A stretch of 64,000 bases of DNA from a virus: the IMG/VR virus record IMGVR_UViG_3300020061_000001, positions 35,007-99,006 of that record; one strand, written 5' to 3'. Under the pieces are notes generated by a model, which saw nothing but the letters and a program-made list of their open reading frames with translations, ran no database searches and was not told where the DNA came from. Shown here in pieces: positions 30,426 to 40,200 of this stretch; the stretch's first letter is position 1; each line of letters begins with the position of its first letter. Both the position numbers and the translations under genes were made by a program.

Positions 30426-31824
30426 GTCTAAGCAGCAAGAAGTTATCAATATTATCAATGACCGACCAGAGATTGATGAAATAGTCCTTATCGGTCCGAC
30501 TGGTGTTGGTAAGTCTGCACTCGCAGCCCATGTGTTCATTTCTATATGTGAAGCTTTTCCGATGACTCAGGTATTTGTATGGCGTAAGAACTTCTCCACT
30601 GCTCGTAAGACAATCTGGCGTACTTATAAAAAGATGCTTACCGATATGAATATGATCGAAGAGCAGCATTATCACCTTAACGAAGGTTCTCTCCTTATTG
30701 AGTTCCCTAATAAAAGTATTGTTACCTTTGCCGAAGCAGATGCTACTAAAGACCGTGATCAGAACAAGATTAAGGGCCTAGACATTACAGCTAATCAGAT
30801 TGAAGAGAGCAATGAGTTTATAGAGGATGCAGTTGACATGGTAATGAGTCGTAAGGGACGTGCTAACCAAAATGGCCAACCATCCATTAACATCCTTACA
30901 ATGAACCCAAATAACGGTTGGACTAAGAGTCGTTATTATGATAAATGGAAAAAGGGAGAGCTGCCAGCTAATGTTATGGTGATTGAGTTCACCTTGCAAG
31001 ATTCATGGCAGAGTGATTCCGATATTAATTCTCTTATTAAAAGCAAGCCTAAATGGTGGGTAGAACGCTACCTAAAGAATAACTGGAATTATCTAGATGA
31101 AGATCATGCTCTTATTAGCGGTTATCTCTGGGAGAAGGCTGGCATATTCCATCTCCCTCAGCCAGAACGTGATGAACATGGGCAAATAATCCCCAGAGAC
31201 CCACGTTACAAGCTTGACAAGGTCATTGGAGTCGATGTGAGTGACAATGGTCCAGATGCTACAGTCCTATCCCTTATAGAGTATGGAGTGCTTACAGAAC
31301 AAAGAGAACTTAAACTACCAGAACGTCAATACGGTCTTAACTCAGATATAGATAGTCGTCCCACGGGATATTTATTAGCACAACAGTTAATTGCTTTCGC
31401 AGAGAGTAAAGGATTCAACAAGGGACAAGCGCGACAAATAAGCCTAGAGGTGAATGGTGTTGGTACAGCCATGCGTGATGGTATGAAAGTACTGGGCTGG
31501 CACATAGACGAATATACCGCTACAGGTAAGTCGCGCAACGAAACAATGCTGAATATGCGTAGAGCCTTAGACGAAGGGGAAGTCCAAGTCTTACAGAAGG
31601 AGTCTTATAGAGGACATGATGATGAATTATGGAGAGAGATTAGTGCTCACGAGACAGATATGGTGGATGGGGTGGAGAAAGTAACTAAGAAAGACAAGAT
31701 TAAAGAGATTCTTGGGCGCTCTCCTGACTATGCTGACTCCTTCTCTATTGCAGTACGAATGCATAGTAAGTTTCATGGTAAAATTAAAGATGATAAACAT
31801 AACATGAACAGGCTGGGATTATAG
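30409..31824 (+). CDS. terL: Terminase large subunit
   Basis: 471 residues from the ATG at 30409 (a TTG two codons earlier is also open). Walker A is G29-P-T-G-V-G-K35-S36, followed by VFVWRKNF adenine-side motif, the Walker B region NQIEESNE and the coupling motif ILTMNPNN. The RNase-H-like nuclease half starts with VIGVDVSDNGPDATVLSL and ends with a second acidic site near RSPDYADSFSIA. This is the ATP-driven packaging motor and nuclease. Overlaps terS by 17 bases. Confidence 0.9.
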   Translation: MALLLKSKQQEVINIINDRPEIDEIVLIGPTGVGKSALAAHVFISICEAFPMTQVFVWRKNFSTARKTIWRTYKKMLTDMNMIEEQHYHLNEGSLLIEFPNKSIVTFAEADATKDRDQNKIKGLDITANQIEESNEFIEDAVDMVMSRKGRANQNGQPSINILTMNPNNGWTKSRYYDKWKKGELPANVMVIEFTLQDSWQSDSDINSLIKSKPKWWVERYLKNNWNYLDEDHALISGYLWEKAGIFHLPQPERDEHGQIIPRDPRYKLDKVIGVDVSDNGPDATVLSLIEYGVLTEQRELKLPERQYGLNSDIDSRPTGYLLAQQLIAFAESKGFNKGQARQISLEVNGVGTAMRDGMKVLGWHIDEYTATGKSRNETMLNMRRALDEGEVQVLQKESYRGHDDELWREISAHETDMVDGVEKVTKKDKIKEILGRSPDYADSFSIAVRMHSKFHGKIKDDKHNMNRLGL

Positions 31825-31831
31825 CTGTTGT

Positions 31832-31844
31832 TCTGTTATACTTA
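31832..31844 (+). promoter_or_regulatory. Late-type extended -10 promoter, copy A
   Basis: TCTGTTATACTTA: TG-T-TATACT extended -10 with no clear -35, 56 nt before the portal ATG. The same core recurs at 36465, 36764 and 56368. Confidence 0.5.
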
Positions 31845-31899
31845 TATTAGATAACAATACCGTAGAGTATAGCCTAAAAACAGAGAAAAACACACATAT

Positions 31900-33282
31900 A
31901 TGAACCCACTCCAAAGAGTTCGTAACGCAGTTAGAGCCTTCACTAAAGAGCCATACGCTGTCAAGACGAACAACTCCACAATTGCAAATGAGTTCCTGCG
32001 CTTCGGTGCGCGCCCTAAAATGGGACTACTAATTGACGACCCCGTATTAACAGATGAAGACTTCTACTCGGGATATGGCTTTGTCATTATCGAGCGTCGT
32101 GCTAACCGTGCTGTCATCCTCGGTACTGAGTACACTTACACAAAGAGTACTAAAAAAGATGGTAGCTCGAGCGAACACCCTTATCTTAAACTAATTAATG
32201 ATTCCCTTGACTTCACGGCTGAGGACTTCTGGTATGAATACTCTCGTTACATGGATTTAGAGGGTGTACATTATGTTCTTGCAGTTCGTGCAGTAACTGA
32301 CCGTGTTACAAGCAATGGTTATAAGAAGGTCGGTGCAATACAAAGCATGGAGATTCTTAACCCTTATCAAGTACGTCGTGTATTCGATTCTAAGGGTGAA
32401 CTTGGTGGGTATGTTGAACAGCGTGACGGCATGGTTCGTGATATTCCTAAAGAAATGATTATTGAGGTTATTAAGAAGAACCCAGTAAATCGTAAGAAGA
32501 GTTTCTCTCTAAGTGATGCTGCCAGTGATGCGCAGTTCGTTCTTAAACAGGCTGCTGATTATACTCGTAAAAGCATTAGAAATAATATCAATGCTCCTGG
32601 CCTTATTACATCTGACATTATCATGGAAGACTACGAGTTTGAGAACTTCAAGCAACGTGTTAAAGAACACACGCAAGGTGAACCATTATTTGGTAATGGC
32701 CCATCTGCTATTGCCTACCACGATACCTCTGTTGACTTAAACAAATCTGCTCTAAGCACGGTTAACTCTGATAACCGCGATCAGATTATTTCTGTTGGTG
32801 GTACAAGCAAGAACCAAATCGGCCTAGACCAAGCTGGCACAGGTCGTGAAACAGCAGCAGTACAGAAGGATGACTTCACAGAGAATGCTGTTATGCCTAT
32901 GGTTAAGAAGATGATCGGCGCACTTAACATGGATTATAAGCGTTATTATCCAGATGAATTTAAGACTACTGGATTTGAGATTGCTCTTAAAAACCCTCTA
33001 TCTAAAGACTTTGAAAACAAACTTAAAGAAGTAGAGCTTAACCAGTCACAATTAGCATTTAAGAACACTCTTATTGCTGCTGGCTACGAGGAAGATATCG
33101 CTACCCAGTTTGTTATGGGTGAAATTGATATGCATGCTCTTGGTATGCCTACATTAGAAGCTGAATTATCTGAAACTGATGCTCTTACTGCCGCTCTTGT
33201 GAAGGCGGGTGCAACTCCGGAAGAGATAGCACAGATTATTGGCACTTCTCAAAATGAAGACCTGTCTAATACGGTAAGTTAA
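31900..33282 (+). CDS. Portal protein
   Basis: 460 residues, placed between terL and the MuF protein. Has the SPP1-type portal features: early GFVIIERRANRAV strand, ILNPYQVRRVFDSKGE, a FSLSDAASDAQFV helix, and RNNINAPGLITSDI before a long C-terminal helix region. It forms the ring at the capsid vertex through which DNA passes. Starts after a late promoter. Confidence 0.85.
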   Translation: MNPLQRVRNAVRAFTKEPYAVKTNNSTIANEFLRFGARPKMGLLIDDPVLTDEDFYSGYGFVIIERRANRAVILGTEYTYTKSTKKDGSSSEHPYLKLINDSLDFTAEDFWYEYSRYMDLEGVHYVLAVRAVTDRVTSNGYKKVGAIQSMEILNPYQVRRVFDSKGELGGYVEQRDGMVRDIPKEMIIEVIKKNPVNRKKSFSLSDAASDAQFVLKQAADYTRKSIRNNINAPGLITSDIIMEDYEFENFKQRVKEHTQGEPLFGNGPSAIAYHDTSVDLNKSALSTVNSDNRDQIISVGGTSKNQIGLDQAGTGRETAAVQKDDFTENAVMPMVKKMIGALNMDYKRYYPDEFKTTGFEIALKNPLSKDFENKLKEVELNQSQLAFKNTLIAAGYEEDIATQFVMGEIDMHALGMPTLEAELSETDALTAALVKAGATPEEIAQIIGTSQNEDLSNTVS

Positions 33283-33283
33283 T

Positions 33284-35323
33284 ATGGCCGAGACTACTCA
33301 ACCCACTCCACAGCCAAAGAAAGACACTTTATCTGTATTAAAGGAAGCATTAAAGCTCGCTCAGGAGACGCATCTAGTCACTCCAGAGGAGAATGAAGCA
33401 AAGGTAGCTTCTGCTCTTAAAGACGCTAAAAAGCTCTTAAAACAGCTCAGGGGAGAGCCTGTAGCGAACTTCTTTGATATTGATTCAGAAGATCGTGCCG
33501 TTCCAGAGAATGGTGGTAATTGCCGTTGTTGTGGTGGTAAGGGTGAACATGATACTGGCGCAGAATGTTATGGTTGTGATGCTAGTGGTTTAGACCGTGA
33601 CTATGCTGGTCCAAACCCTTGCGACAACGCAAAAGAAAAAGAAGATGATGCAGAACATGATGAAAATGTAGGGTTTAATGGATTAATCATTAAAGAAGTT
33701 AATGCTAAAATAACTCCCGATGAACAGCGTCAAATAGACTTAGCTACAGAACAATTCAAGCAGAGTGTTCAAAGAGTAGACAATCAGATTCTTAACATGT
33801 ATGTACAAGCCGTACAGAATGGGGACTATGCCGAGGCAGAGGCGATTCTAGCCAATGCAATTGAATCACAGCAGACTAATACTCTTATGTTCGCACTTTT
33901 GACTATTGGGGTTATCCTGCTTCCTCTCTACGCACGTCAACGTATTAGTGCTCTATTCCGTCAGTTTGGGCTACACACTGTATTTGCTCGTACTGACAAA
34001 ACAGAGAATGATTTACGTCTGCAAGCAAAGCGCGGTGCAGAATCGCATGTTCGTACAATTGCTAAGGATATTAAGAACTCATTAGATGATGCTATCGACG
34101 ATCAGTTGACTAACCCATCTATTGAGGCACAAGTAAAGGACAAATATGAAGAAACAGCAGACAAAGATGGTAAAGCTTTCGTCACGAAAGTTAAATCCAA
34201 TACAGAGATTTATGCTTTCGCCCGTGACGCTATTCTTCGTGGGGAAACTCGTCAATCTGTTATTAAGGCGCTACAGGAAAACTTCTCGGAAATAGGGAAG
34301 AAACGCGCTAATGTAATTGCTGGCAATGAGGCTAATCGTGTCTTCACTATGAGCCAGTTCGATGCAGACCAGCAATTCCTCGCCCAGAATAAACTAACAC
34401 CAAAAGCTTATAAGCGTCTAGTAAGCAATACAGGACACCCAGAAGCTATTTGTAAGTACATCATCGACAAGACTGCTGCTGAACCTATTCCATTCACACA
34501 GGACTTTGTTCCATTTGGTAAGACTATTACTGTTAAAGACAACGGTAAGACATATAAGTTCACCGCCAACTACGAGAAGCTACAGAGCGGTCACATACAT
34601 GTAAACTGTCACTGTCGTTATGAACTTCTCATTAAGCAGGATGATGGTTCATTCTTCAACACCTACGATGGTAAGGTCCTTAATGAGGTTGCCTTTGAGG
34701 AAAAGAAGCACAAGCGCGATAAGGATGGCAAGTTCGCTAAGAAAGCAGGGGTAAAAGACCTCGACCTATCTGCTATAGATAATGTTAAAGACTTCAACAA
34801 GATGATTGAAACTGCTTACTTTGAGGGTTCTATGGGCCATCACAGCGAAGACGTAACAGATAGTGTCCGTGCTTATCAGGGTCACTTCTATGATGCCATT
34901 AACATACATGCTCGTAGCCAAATGCTAGATGACCCTCTTACCTTCTACGGTAATGAGAGTACTTACGGTGAAGTTATTGATAACATTAATGCTGCTGCTA
35001 ACATGTCATTGAGTAGCAAGGTACTTGTTTATAGAGGTACAGAGATTCCACACCACCAACTTCTTGATGTTGGAGAGGTAGTGAGTGCTCGTAGCTTTGT
35101 AAGTACTAGTGTCGATAAGAAGATAGCTGGTAAATTCCAACCTAAGGATGGTTCTATGTTTGTAATCACAGCTAAAAAGGGACAGAAAGTGATCGTCCCT
35201 GACTATGTTACTTATGGTAAGCGCGGGATTACAATGGGCGAAGCAGAGGTGTTAATGCCCAGCGATTCTGTCCTCACAATCACTAAGATTGATGGTGATA
35301 CTGTGTATGCAGAGCTAAATTAG
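33284..35323 (+). CDS. MuF-type head protein fused to an ADP-ribosyltransferase
   Basis: 679 residues in three parts. Residues ~80-115 carry a DnaJ-like zinc unit (CRCCGGKG, CYGCDASG). The middle has a MuF/minor-head domain: NVIAGNEANRVF helix, VSNTGHPEAICKYI, and the closing HVNCHCRYELL. The end is a VIP2/ARTC-like ADP-ribosyltransferase with all three catalytic marks: R584 (VYRGTE), S607-T-S609 (SFVSTS) and E653-x-E655 (MGEAEV). MuF proteins ride in the capsid and can be ejected with the DNA, so this domain may modify a host protein at infection. Follows the portal by one base. Confidence 0.85.
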   Translation: MAETTQPTPQPKKDTLSVLKEALKLAQETHLVTPEENEAKVASALKDAKKLLKQLRGEPVANFFDIDSEDRAVPENGGNCRCCGGKGEHDTGAECYGCDASGLDRDYAGPNPCDNAKEKEDDAEHDENVGFNGLIIKEVNAKITPDEQRQIDLATEQFKQSVQRVDNQILNMYVQAVQNGDYAEAEAILANAIESQQTNTLMFALLTIGVILLPLYARQRISALFRQFGLHTVFARTDKTENDLRLQAKRGAESHVRTIAKDIKNSLDDAIDDQLTNPSIEAQVKDKYEETADKDGKAFVTKVKSNTEIYAFARDAILRGETRQSVIKALQENFSEIGKKRANVIAGNEANRVFTMSQFDADQQFLAQNKLTPKAYKRLVSNTGHPEAICKYIIDKTAAEPIPFTQDFVPFGKTITVKDNGKTYKFTANYEKLQSGHIHVNCHCRYELLIKQDDGSFFNTYDGKVLNEVAFEEKKHKRDKDGKFAKKAGVKDLDLSAIDNVKDFNKMIETAYFEGSMGHHSEDVTDSVRAYQGHFYDAINIHARSQMLDDPLTFYGNESTYGEVIDNINAAANMSLSSKVLVYRGTEIPHHQLLDVGEVVSARSFVSTSVDKKIAGKFQPKDGSMFVITAKKGQKVIVPDYVTYGKRGITMGEAEVLMPSDSVLTITKIDGDTVYAELN

Positions 35324-35325
35324 GC

Positions 35326-35354
35326 TTGTGTTTTTAGCAAAAAAAGAGCATAAT
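35326..35354 (+). promoter_or_regulatory. Class 1 repeat promoter, copy 9
   Basis: TTGTGT 35326-35331, 17 bp, CATAAT 35349-35354, directly after the MuF gene. The only plus-strand class 1 copy inside the late block. Confidence 0.75.
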
Positions 35355-35374
35355 AGAGATTGAATGGAGAGTTT

Positions 35375-35551
35375 ATGATTAAAGAATACATGGTAGGAAC
35401 ACTGAAAGATACCCCGTTACTGAAAGTAACTCTTAATGATAAACAGTATTTTGTAGATGTAGAAAAGAAAGAAGTCTTCTCAGATGAGAAGGGTCTTCCT
35501 AAGATTAAAGATAAAGAACTTATCAAAGCCGTTCTAGAGGCAGCACAATAG
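35375..35551 (+). CDS. Hypothetical protein (58 aa)
   Basis: ATG at 35375 (TGGAG upstream) preferred to the TTG 15 bases earlier. Small strand-helix protein, MIKEYMVGTLKDTPLLKVTL. Overlaps a GTG start. Confidence 0.55.
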   Translation: MIKEYMVGTLKDTPLLKVTLNDKQYFVDVEKKEVFSDEKGLPKIKDKELIKAVLEAAQ

Positions 35552-35754
35552 TGGGAGAATCAGAAAGCCTAACGATTCTTAAGTACAAGCTACATGGAGC
35601 CTACAAGTTCCATGTGATGGATAAGTTCGACAACCCTGATGAACCAAAGCGTCTTGATGCAATGATAGAATATGCTGCTGAACTTGCCGATCTATATGAT
35701 GAAGCATATGAAGAGCTTTGGATTAAGACTTGTCCTATCTTCCCAACACGCTAA
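35551..35754 (+). CDS. Hypothetical helical protein (67 aa, GTG start)
   Basis: Acidic helices; TAGTG junction with the gene before. Unknown. Confidence 0.55.
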   Translation: MGESESLTILKYKLHGAYKFHVMDKFDNPDEPKRLDAMIEYAAELADLYDEAYEELWIKTCPIFPTR

Positions 35755-35767
35755 AGGAAAAACAAAC

Positions 35768-35989
35768 ATGCCACCAAAACCAAGTGATGACTACGGACAT
35801 GGCCAGATGATGGGTATGCTTGTAGTCATTCAACTATTTGAAAATGCCCGTGATGCTGGCACAACTATAAACGAGAAAGTGTTAGAAAACATCAAGAAGA
35901 TTGCTGCTGGCGACCTTGCTGGTTACCTAGATAAGCCAGAAGAAGATGTATACTTGTTAGTAGAAACACAATTAAAGGAAATTAAATGA
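35768..35989 (+). CDS. Hypothetical helical protein (73 aa)
   Basis: ATG at 35768 after AAAGGA; the longer frame runs back into the previous gene. Starts MPPKPSDDYGHGQMMGMLVV. ATGA end. Confidence 0.55.
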   Translation: MPPKPSDDYGHGQMMGMLVVIQLFENARDAGTTINEKVLENIKKIAAGDLAGYLDKPEEDVYLLVETQLKEIK

Positions 35990-36108
35990 TTCACGATATT
36001 GTAACTAAAATCATGGCCTCTTATCTCGAAGGCATTAAAATAAAGTTTACAAAAGAAGAATCAGAATACTTACTGCAAGATATATTGGCAGCAAGAAGAA
36101 GGAAATAA
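35986..36108 (+). CDS. Small helical protein (40 aa)
   Basis: ATGA overlap; begins MIHDIVTKIMASYLEGIKIK and ends in RRRK. Unknown. Confidence 0.5.
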   Translation: MIHDIVTKIMASYLEGIKIKFTKEESEYLLQDILAARRRK

Positions 36109-36109
36109 A

Positions 36110-36373
36110 ATGAAAAGTATAGAACAATTACTTGAGCTAAGAAACAATCCCTACTACAAACTTAGTAGTGAAGAGCAGAAGCGTCTAGATGATTTTTTAT
36201 CGAAGAAGTCGGAACGTACCGACCGAGTGAAAGCCAATGGCAGCAACTACGAGAAAAATATCCCTGCAACTGTGATTAACAAGAATGTGCCTAAAAAAGA
36301 AACAGGTGATATCCCAACTATCAATGATAAGGTGTCTGCACCACGCTTAGAACATCCCTCTGACGCGTTCTAA
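36110..36373 (+). CDS. Hypothetical charged protein (87 aa)
   Basis: GGAAAT upstream. Polar and probably disordered after residue 35 (VKANGSNYEKNIPATVINKN). Followed by a strong terminator. Confidence 0.55.
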   Translation: MKSIEQLLELRNNPYYKLSSEEQKRLDDFLSKKSERTDRVKANGSNYEKNIPATVINKNVPKKETGDIPTINDKVSAPRLEHPSDAF

Positions 36374-36397
36374 GCCTCTCTAAGCCGTTTTAACAAG

Positions 36398-36460
36398 AAA
36401 AAGGCACAAATCCCCATTCCCCACAGTAAGTCTCGCTGTGGGGCTTGTTTTTTGCCTTTT
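36398..36460 (+). terminator. Strong intrinsic terminator
   Basis: CCCCACAG (36419-36426) pairs with CTGTGGGG (36436-36443), followed by a run of six T (36447-36452). An outer AAAAGGCA/TGCCTTTT pairing lengthens it. Confidence 0.8.
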
Positions 36461-36464
36461 TGTT

Positions 36465-36475
36465 TCTGTTATACT
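36465..36475 (+). promoter_or_regulatory. Late-type extended -10 promoter, copy B
   Basis: TCTGTTATACT, 36 nt before the ATG at 36512, right after the terminator. Confidence 0.55.
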
Positions 36476-36511
36476 AAAGGAAGATATAAATAAAAATCCA
36501 AACGAGATTAC

Positions 36512-36763
36512 ATGCAAAAAGAAAACCCCTTAAAAGACTCAAACGCATTGCCACAGGCTTCAACTGTGCTTTTAGAAGTGCGTTGCCCGTATGAACGCAT
36601 TAGCAAGTCTGATCAAAAACTATATAAATGCAACTCATTATGTGTTAAAGTAACTCCAAACAGTGGTGGAGAAGCTCGTTGTCGCAAATGTGGGCTTAAT
36701 TTCCTATTTGGTGCTGATGAAGATGCACAAATTCAAACAGGCGTAAGAGTCCAAGCAATCTAG
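36512..36763 (+). CDS. Zinc-ribbon protein (83 aa)
   Basis: Cysteines in CPYERI, KCNSLCVKV and RCRKCGLNF form a probable zinc ribbon, faintly like Mu Com. It has its own late promoter ahead of a structured leader RNA, so a regulatory role is conceivable but not shown. Confidence 0.55.
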   Translation: MQKENPLKDSNALPQASTVLLEVRCPYERISKSDQKLYKCNSLCVKVTPNSGGEARCRKCGLNFLFGADEDAQIQTGVRVQAI

Positions 36764-36776
36764 TCTGTTATACTTA
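36764..36776 (+). promoter_or_regulatory. Late-type extended -10 promoter, copy C
   Basis: TCTGTTATACTTA just after the stop of the zinc-ribbon gene; transcription would begin near 36783 at the start of the structured leader. Confidence 0.55.
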
Positions 36777-36783
36777 GTTTAGA

Positions 36784-36905
36784 CACAAAATCCTAGCGAT
36801 TAGTGCAACGTTCCTTCGGAAGTGGTAAGGCTTTCATGATAAGGTGTCTAAGTTTCCTAGCGATGGAAACGATGTTGCAAAAACTTAGACTTACCGAAGG
36901 AAAAT
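36784..36905 (+). promoter_or_regulatory. Structured 5' leader that can hide the ribosome site
   Basis: Nested stems: CCTTC (36813-36817) with GAAGG (36896-36900), GGTAAG (36824-36829) with CTTACC (36890-36895), GTCTAAGTTT (36846-36855) with AAACTTAGAC (36881-36890). GAAGG is the Shine-Dalgarno of the gene at 36906, so folding blocks it. TGCAAC (36804-36809), outside the stems, matches GTTGCA (36874-36879) in the inner loop, allowing a pseudoknot. CCTAGCGAT occurs twice (36792, 36856). Confidence 0.6.
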
Positions 36906-37241
36906 ATGGACTCGATTAGTATTAGATATGGGGAAAGCGTAACGCTTCCACTTGACGCCGCAGATGTTACCGCTGTAACTGCTGCTATTTTTATAGGAAA
37001 GCCTGGACAGGCTTATGTTCTTACACAGAGCATTTCTCTTACGGATGGCGAGGGAGTATTTTTCTTTACTGGCGCAGAGACTGAAATTCCTCTGGGGACA
37101 TATTATTATCAGATCAATGTTACAGGAACCGTTGGTGAACCAGCTAAATACCCATCTCCATCTGGTGATTGTGATGGTTGTGAATCAGAGTTCCCAATAT
37201 TCGAAGTTTGTGAAGCTCTTGATCAAATAGAGGTATCGTAA
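36906..37241 (+). CDS. Probable virion protein with beta domain (111 aa)
   Basis: Beta-sandwich-like: [20 protein letters not shown], then alternating strands and [14 protein letters not shown] near the end. Lies under a structured leader and is coupled (TAATG) to the tail-fibre gene, so probably a fibre-associated or decoration protein. Confidence 0.5.
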   Translation: MDSISIRYGESVTLPLDAADVTAVTAAIFIGKPGQAYVLTQSISLTDGEGVFFFTGAETEIPLGTYYYQINVTGTVGEPAKYPSPSGDCDGCESEFPIFEVCEALDQIEVS

Positions 37242-40200
37242 TGGCACAAAGAATTATTCTCAATAAGCGCGAGAAGACTATTAAAGTTGTCAATCGCACT
37301 CATAATATTAGATTACAACACACAGGCAAAGTAGGCCCAGAGGGACCTGTCGGGCCTCCAGCATCTAATCTTGTTACTAGCGTAAATGGTAAGCAAGGTG
37401 TAGTTATCATCGACAAGACTGATATCGGACTTTCCAGTGTTGATAACACCTCTGATATCAACAAACCCGTAAGCACAGCAACACAAACAGCTCTTAACTT
37501 AAAAGCTAATATCTCTAGTTTAGCGTCGGTAGCTCTTTCAGGGGCATACAATGACCTTACAGGCAAACCTACGTTAGGCTCTGTAGCTTCTCACGAATTT
37601 AACGAATTTGCTACTGCTACTCAAGGAACAAAGGCTGACAGTGCAGTACAAGCTGTTATTGCTGGTACAAATGTAACTGTAGATAATACAGACCCTCGTA
37701 ACCCTGTAGTATCCTCAATTGGTTCAACTGCGCCACAAATTTATGATGCAGTTGTTCCTGATGACTATGCGACTCTTACAGATGCTCTAAATGCGGCCTC
37801 AAACGGGGATTCTATCTTCGTAAAATCAGGTAGTTATACAGAAACAGGGGGAACATTCGCTCTCACTGGTATTTCTATTCACGGTGCTGGTAGTGGTAAC
37901 ACAATCTTGACATTAAGCAATAGCTTAACACTGTCTGGCGAGCTCCTTACATTCAAAGATGTTACTGTAAATACAAATTCAGGTAAAAATTTAACAATAT
38001 CAGGACAATATAGTGTTATTGAGAACTGTTATGTAAAAAATGGAACAACATCTGGGTTCTTCACAACGGGTCTTTATACTGACGTTATTGCAAGCAGAAT
38101 TGAAGCCTCTAGCGGTAGTGGACAGGTTATCATTGGTTCAAGAGGTAGAGTTACTGGTAGCCACTTTATCGTGCCTCATACAGTCGCTGGTGGTATTGAA
38201 TTAAACCAAAATGTATCATTTTCCGGTAACTTTGTTTATGCATTCGCTGTTAATAATGGCGGTGGACCACTAATTCACACAATTGGCGAGCATTGTTCTA
38301 TTGCAGGTAACTCATTCTTCTGTAAAAATGGTGAAGCTTGTTCTATGGACTATAGGACTGCATTTACAGGTAACTCTGTATTCCAAGCTGGTGGTAATGC
38401 TGTAACAGCTATTGATGGTGATATTGTTAGTGGGAACACTATTTACTTAAACTATCAGGGTTCAGCCGTGCTGATGAATGGCACAACTCCTGGGTTCGCT
38501 ACTACAGTAACTGGAAATAGCATCTCAAGTGTGGGTTCTGCCCCCGCTACTCAAGCGCCACAAGTTGGATTTGTTGGTGTAACAGTTGGAGGAGGACAAG
38601 ATAAGGGTATTATTTCTGGTAACTCTATTGCTGGTTTCGCAACGGGTGTCCATGTTTCTTCTGGTGCAGAAGCTACTCTTATCACAGATAACGCATTCAC
38701 ATTCTTTACTACTGCTGTTGATAACGATGGTTCAGATACGATTATTCAGGATAATCAAGGTGCAAACAATTTCCCAGTAGATTCGGATGGCGTTCAATCT
38801 ATATCTGGAGACGGTATTATAAATGTAGATAACAGTGACTTTCCTAATGTCGCTTTAAGTGTAGACCCTAATAACGGTATATGGAATGCGAGAGCTTTAG
38901 CCGGAACAGATTTAGACCTTTCATCATTTGCCTCAGTTTCTAATGGCGATTCTATAGTATATGACATATTAAACGGGTGGCAATCACGTGCCTTAGCTAA
39001 AGGTGATGTAGGCCTCAGCAATGTAGATAACACTTCCGACGCAAGCAAACCAGTCTCTACAGCAACATCTATGGCGTTGAGTGGTAAAGAAGCAACAATT
39101 ACCGCAACGACGACTGCGGACTACTACCGTGGCGACAAAACATTCCAGCCATTGAACAAAGCTGCTGTTGGTCTTAGTAATGTTGACAATACTAGTGACA
39201 CTACTAAAAATGCGGCTTCTGTAACTCTAACCAACAAAACTATTTCAGGTGCAAGCAATACTATATCTAATATTGCTATTGCTGCTATTGCTGCTACTGG
39301 TACGCCTGGAGCTGGTAATTACCTTCGCGGTGATGGTCAGTGGCAAACTCCTCCTGATACGAGTTATGCTGAAATACCGTCTGCTGAAATTACAGCCGGA
39401 ACAAGTTCAGTATCACGTGCGATATCCGGTAGAAGAGCTCAGGAAATTGTGCTTAAAGCAGTTGCGGCTGCTCCGCAGGGAGATGTTACGCTTGCTGGGG
39501 TACAAACACTTACTAATAAGACACTTACTTCACCAGTCATCAACACTCCAACTGGTATCGTCAAAGGTGATGTTGGACTTGGGAATGTTGATAATACCTC
39601 CGACGCCTCAAAGCCTATTTCAACTCTTCAACAGACAGCTTTAGATACTAAGGTTCAAATTGGTGGAGATATCGGCGGAACAATTAGCTCTCCTAAAATT
39701 AAAAGAACAGTGAGACAAACTGTTACCAGAGATAATACAAGAGTTGCCGATTATACTGCCGATGGGACAGCTGACGATGTTGAAATTCAAGCCGCTATTA
39801 ATGCTGTAAACACTGCTGGTGGTGGTGTAGTTGAAATTCTTGCAGGGACTAACCCTTATAGAATTGCGGCTACTCTAACGGTTCCAGAGAATGTGACCGT
39901 TCGCGGTGAACGCATGGCTCGCCAGTCATCTGGGGGAGTAACTTTCAAAACATCTGCATCAGTGACTCTTACTGATATGGTTCAAATTACTGGGACTACA
40001 AACCCTAGTACAAACGCTGATCTTAAACACGATATTGTATTCGAAAATATTACCTTTGACGGTAACAATACGACTACAAACAATGTCAAGCTAACCAACC
40101 AAGATACAGTTAAATTTAGAAACTGTCGTTTTGTGCAATCAACGAATGCACTTGTTACTGTTTGGGACTCATCGTCCGACCCTACTGCTGCCACCATTCC

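Noticed and set aside
36419-36452. Inverted repeat considered as an attachment site or IS end
   Set aside because: The short loop and T run make it a plain terminator; no integrase or transposase is nearby.
37440-39610. Repeated DNA in the fibre gene considered as a CRISPR array
   Set aside because: Repeats (GTTGATAAC-ACC-TC-GA) are in frame, few, unevenly spaced and encode the VDNTSD fibre motif.
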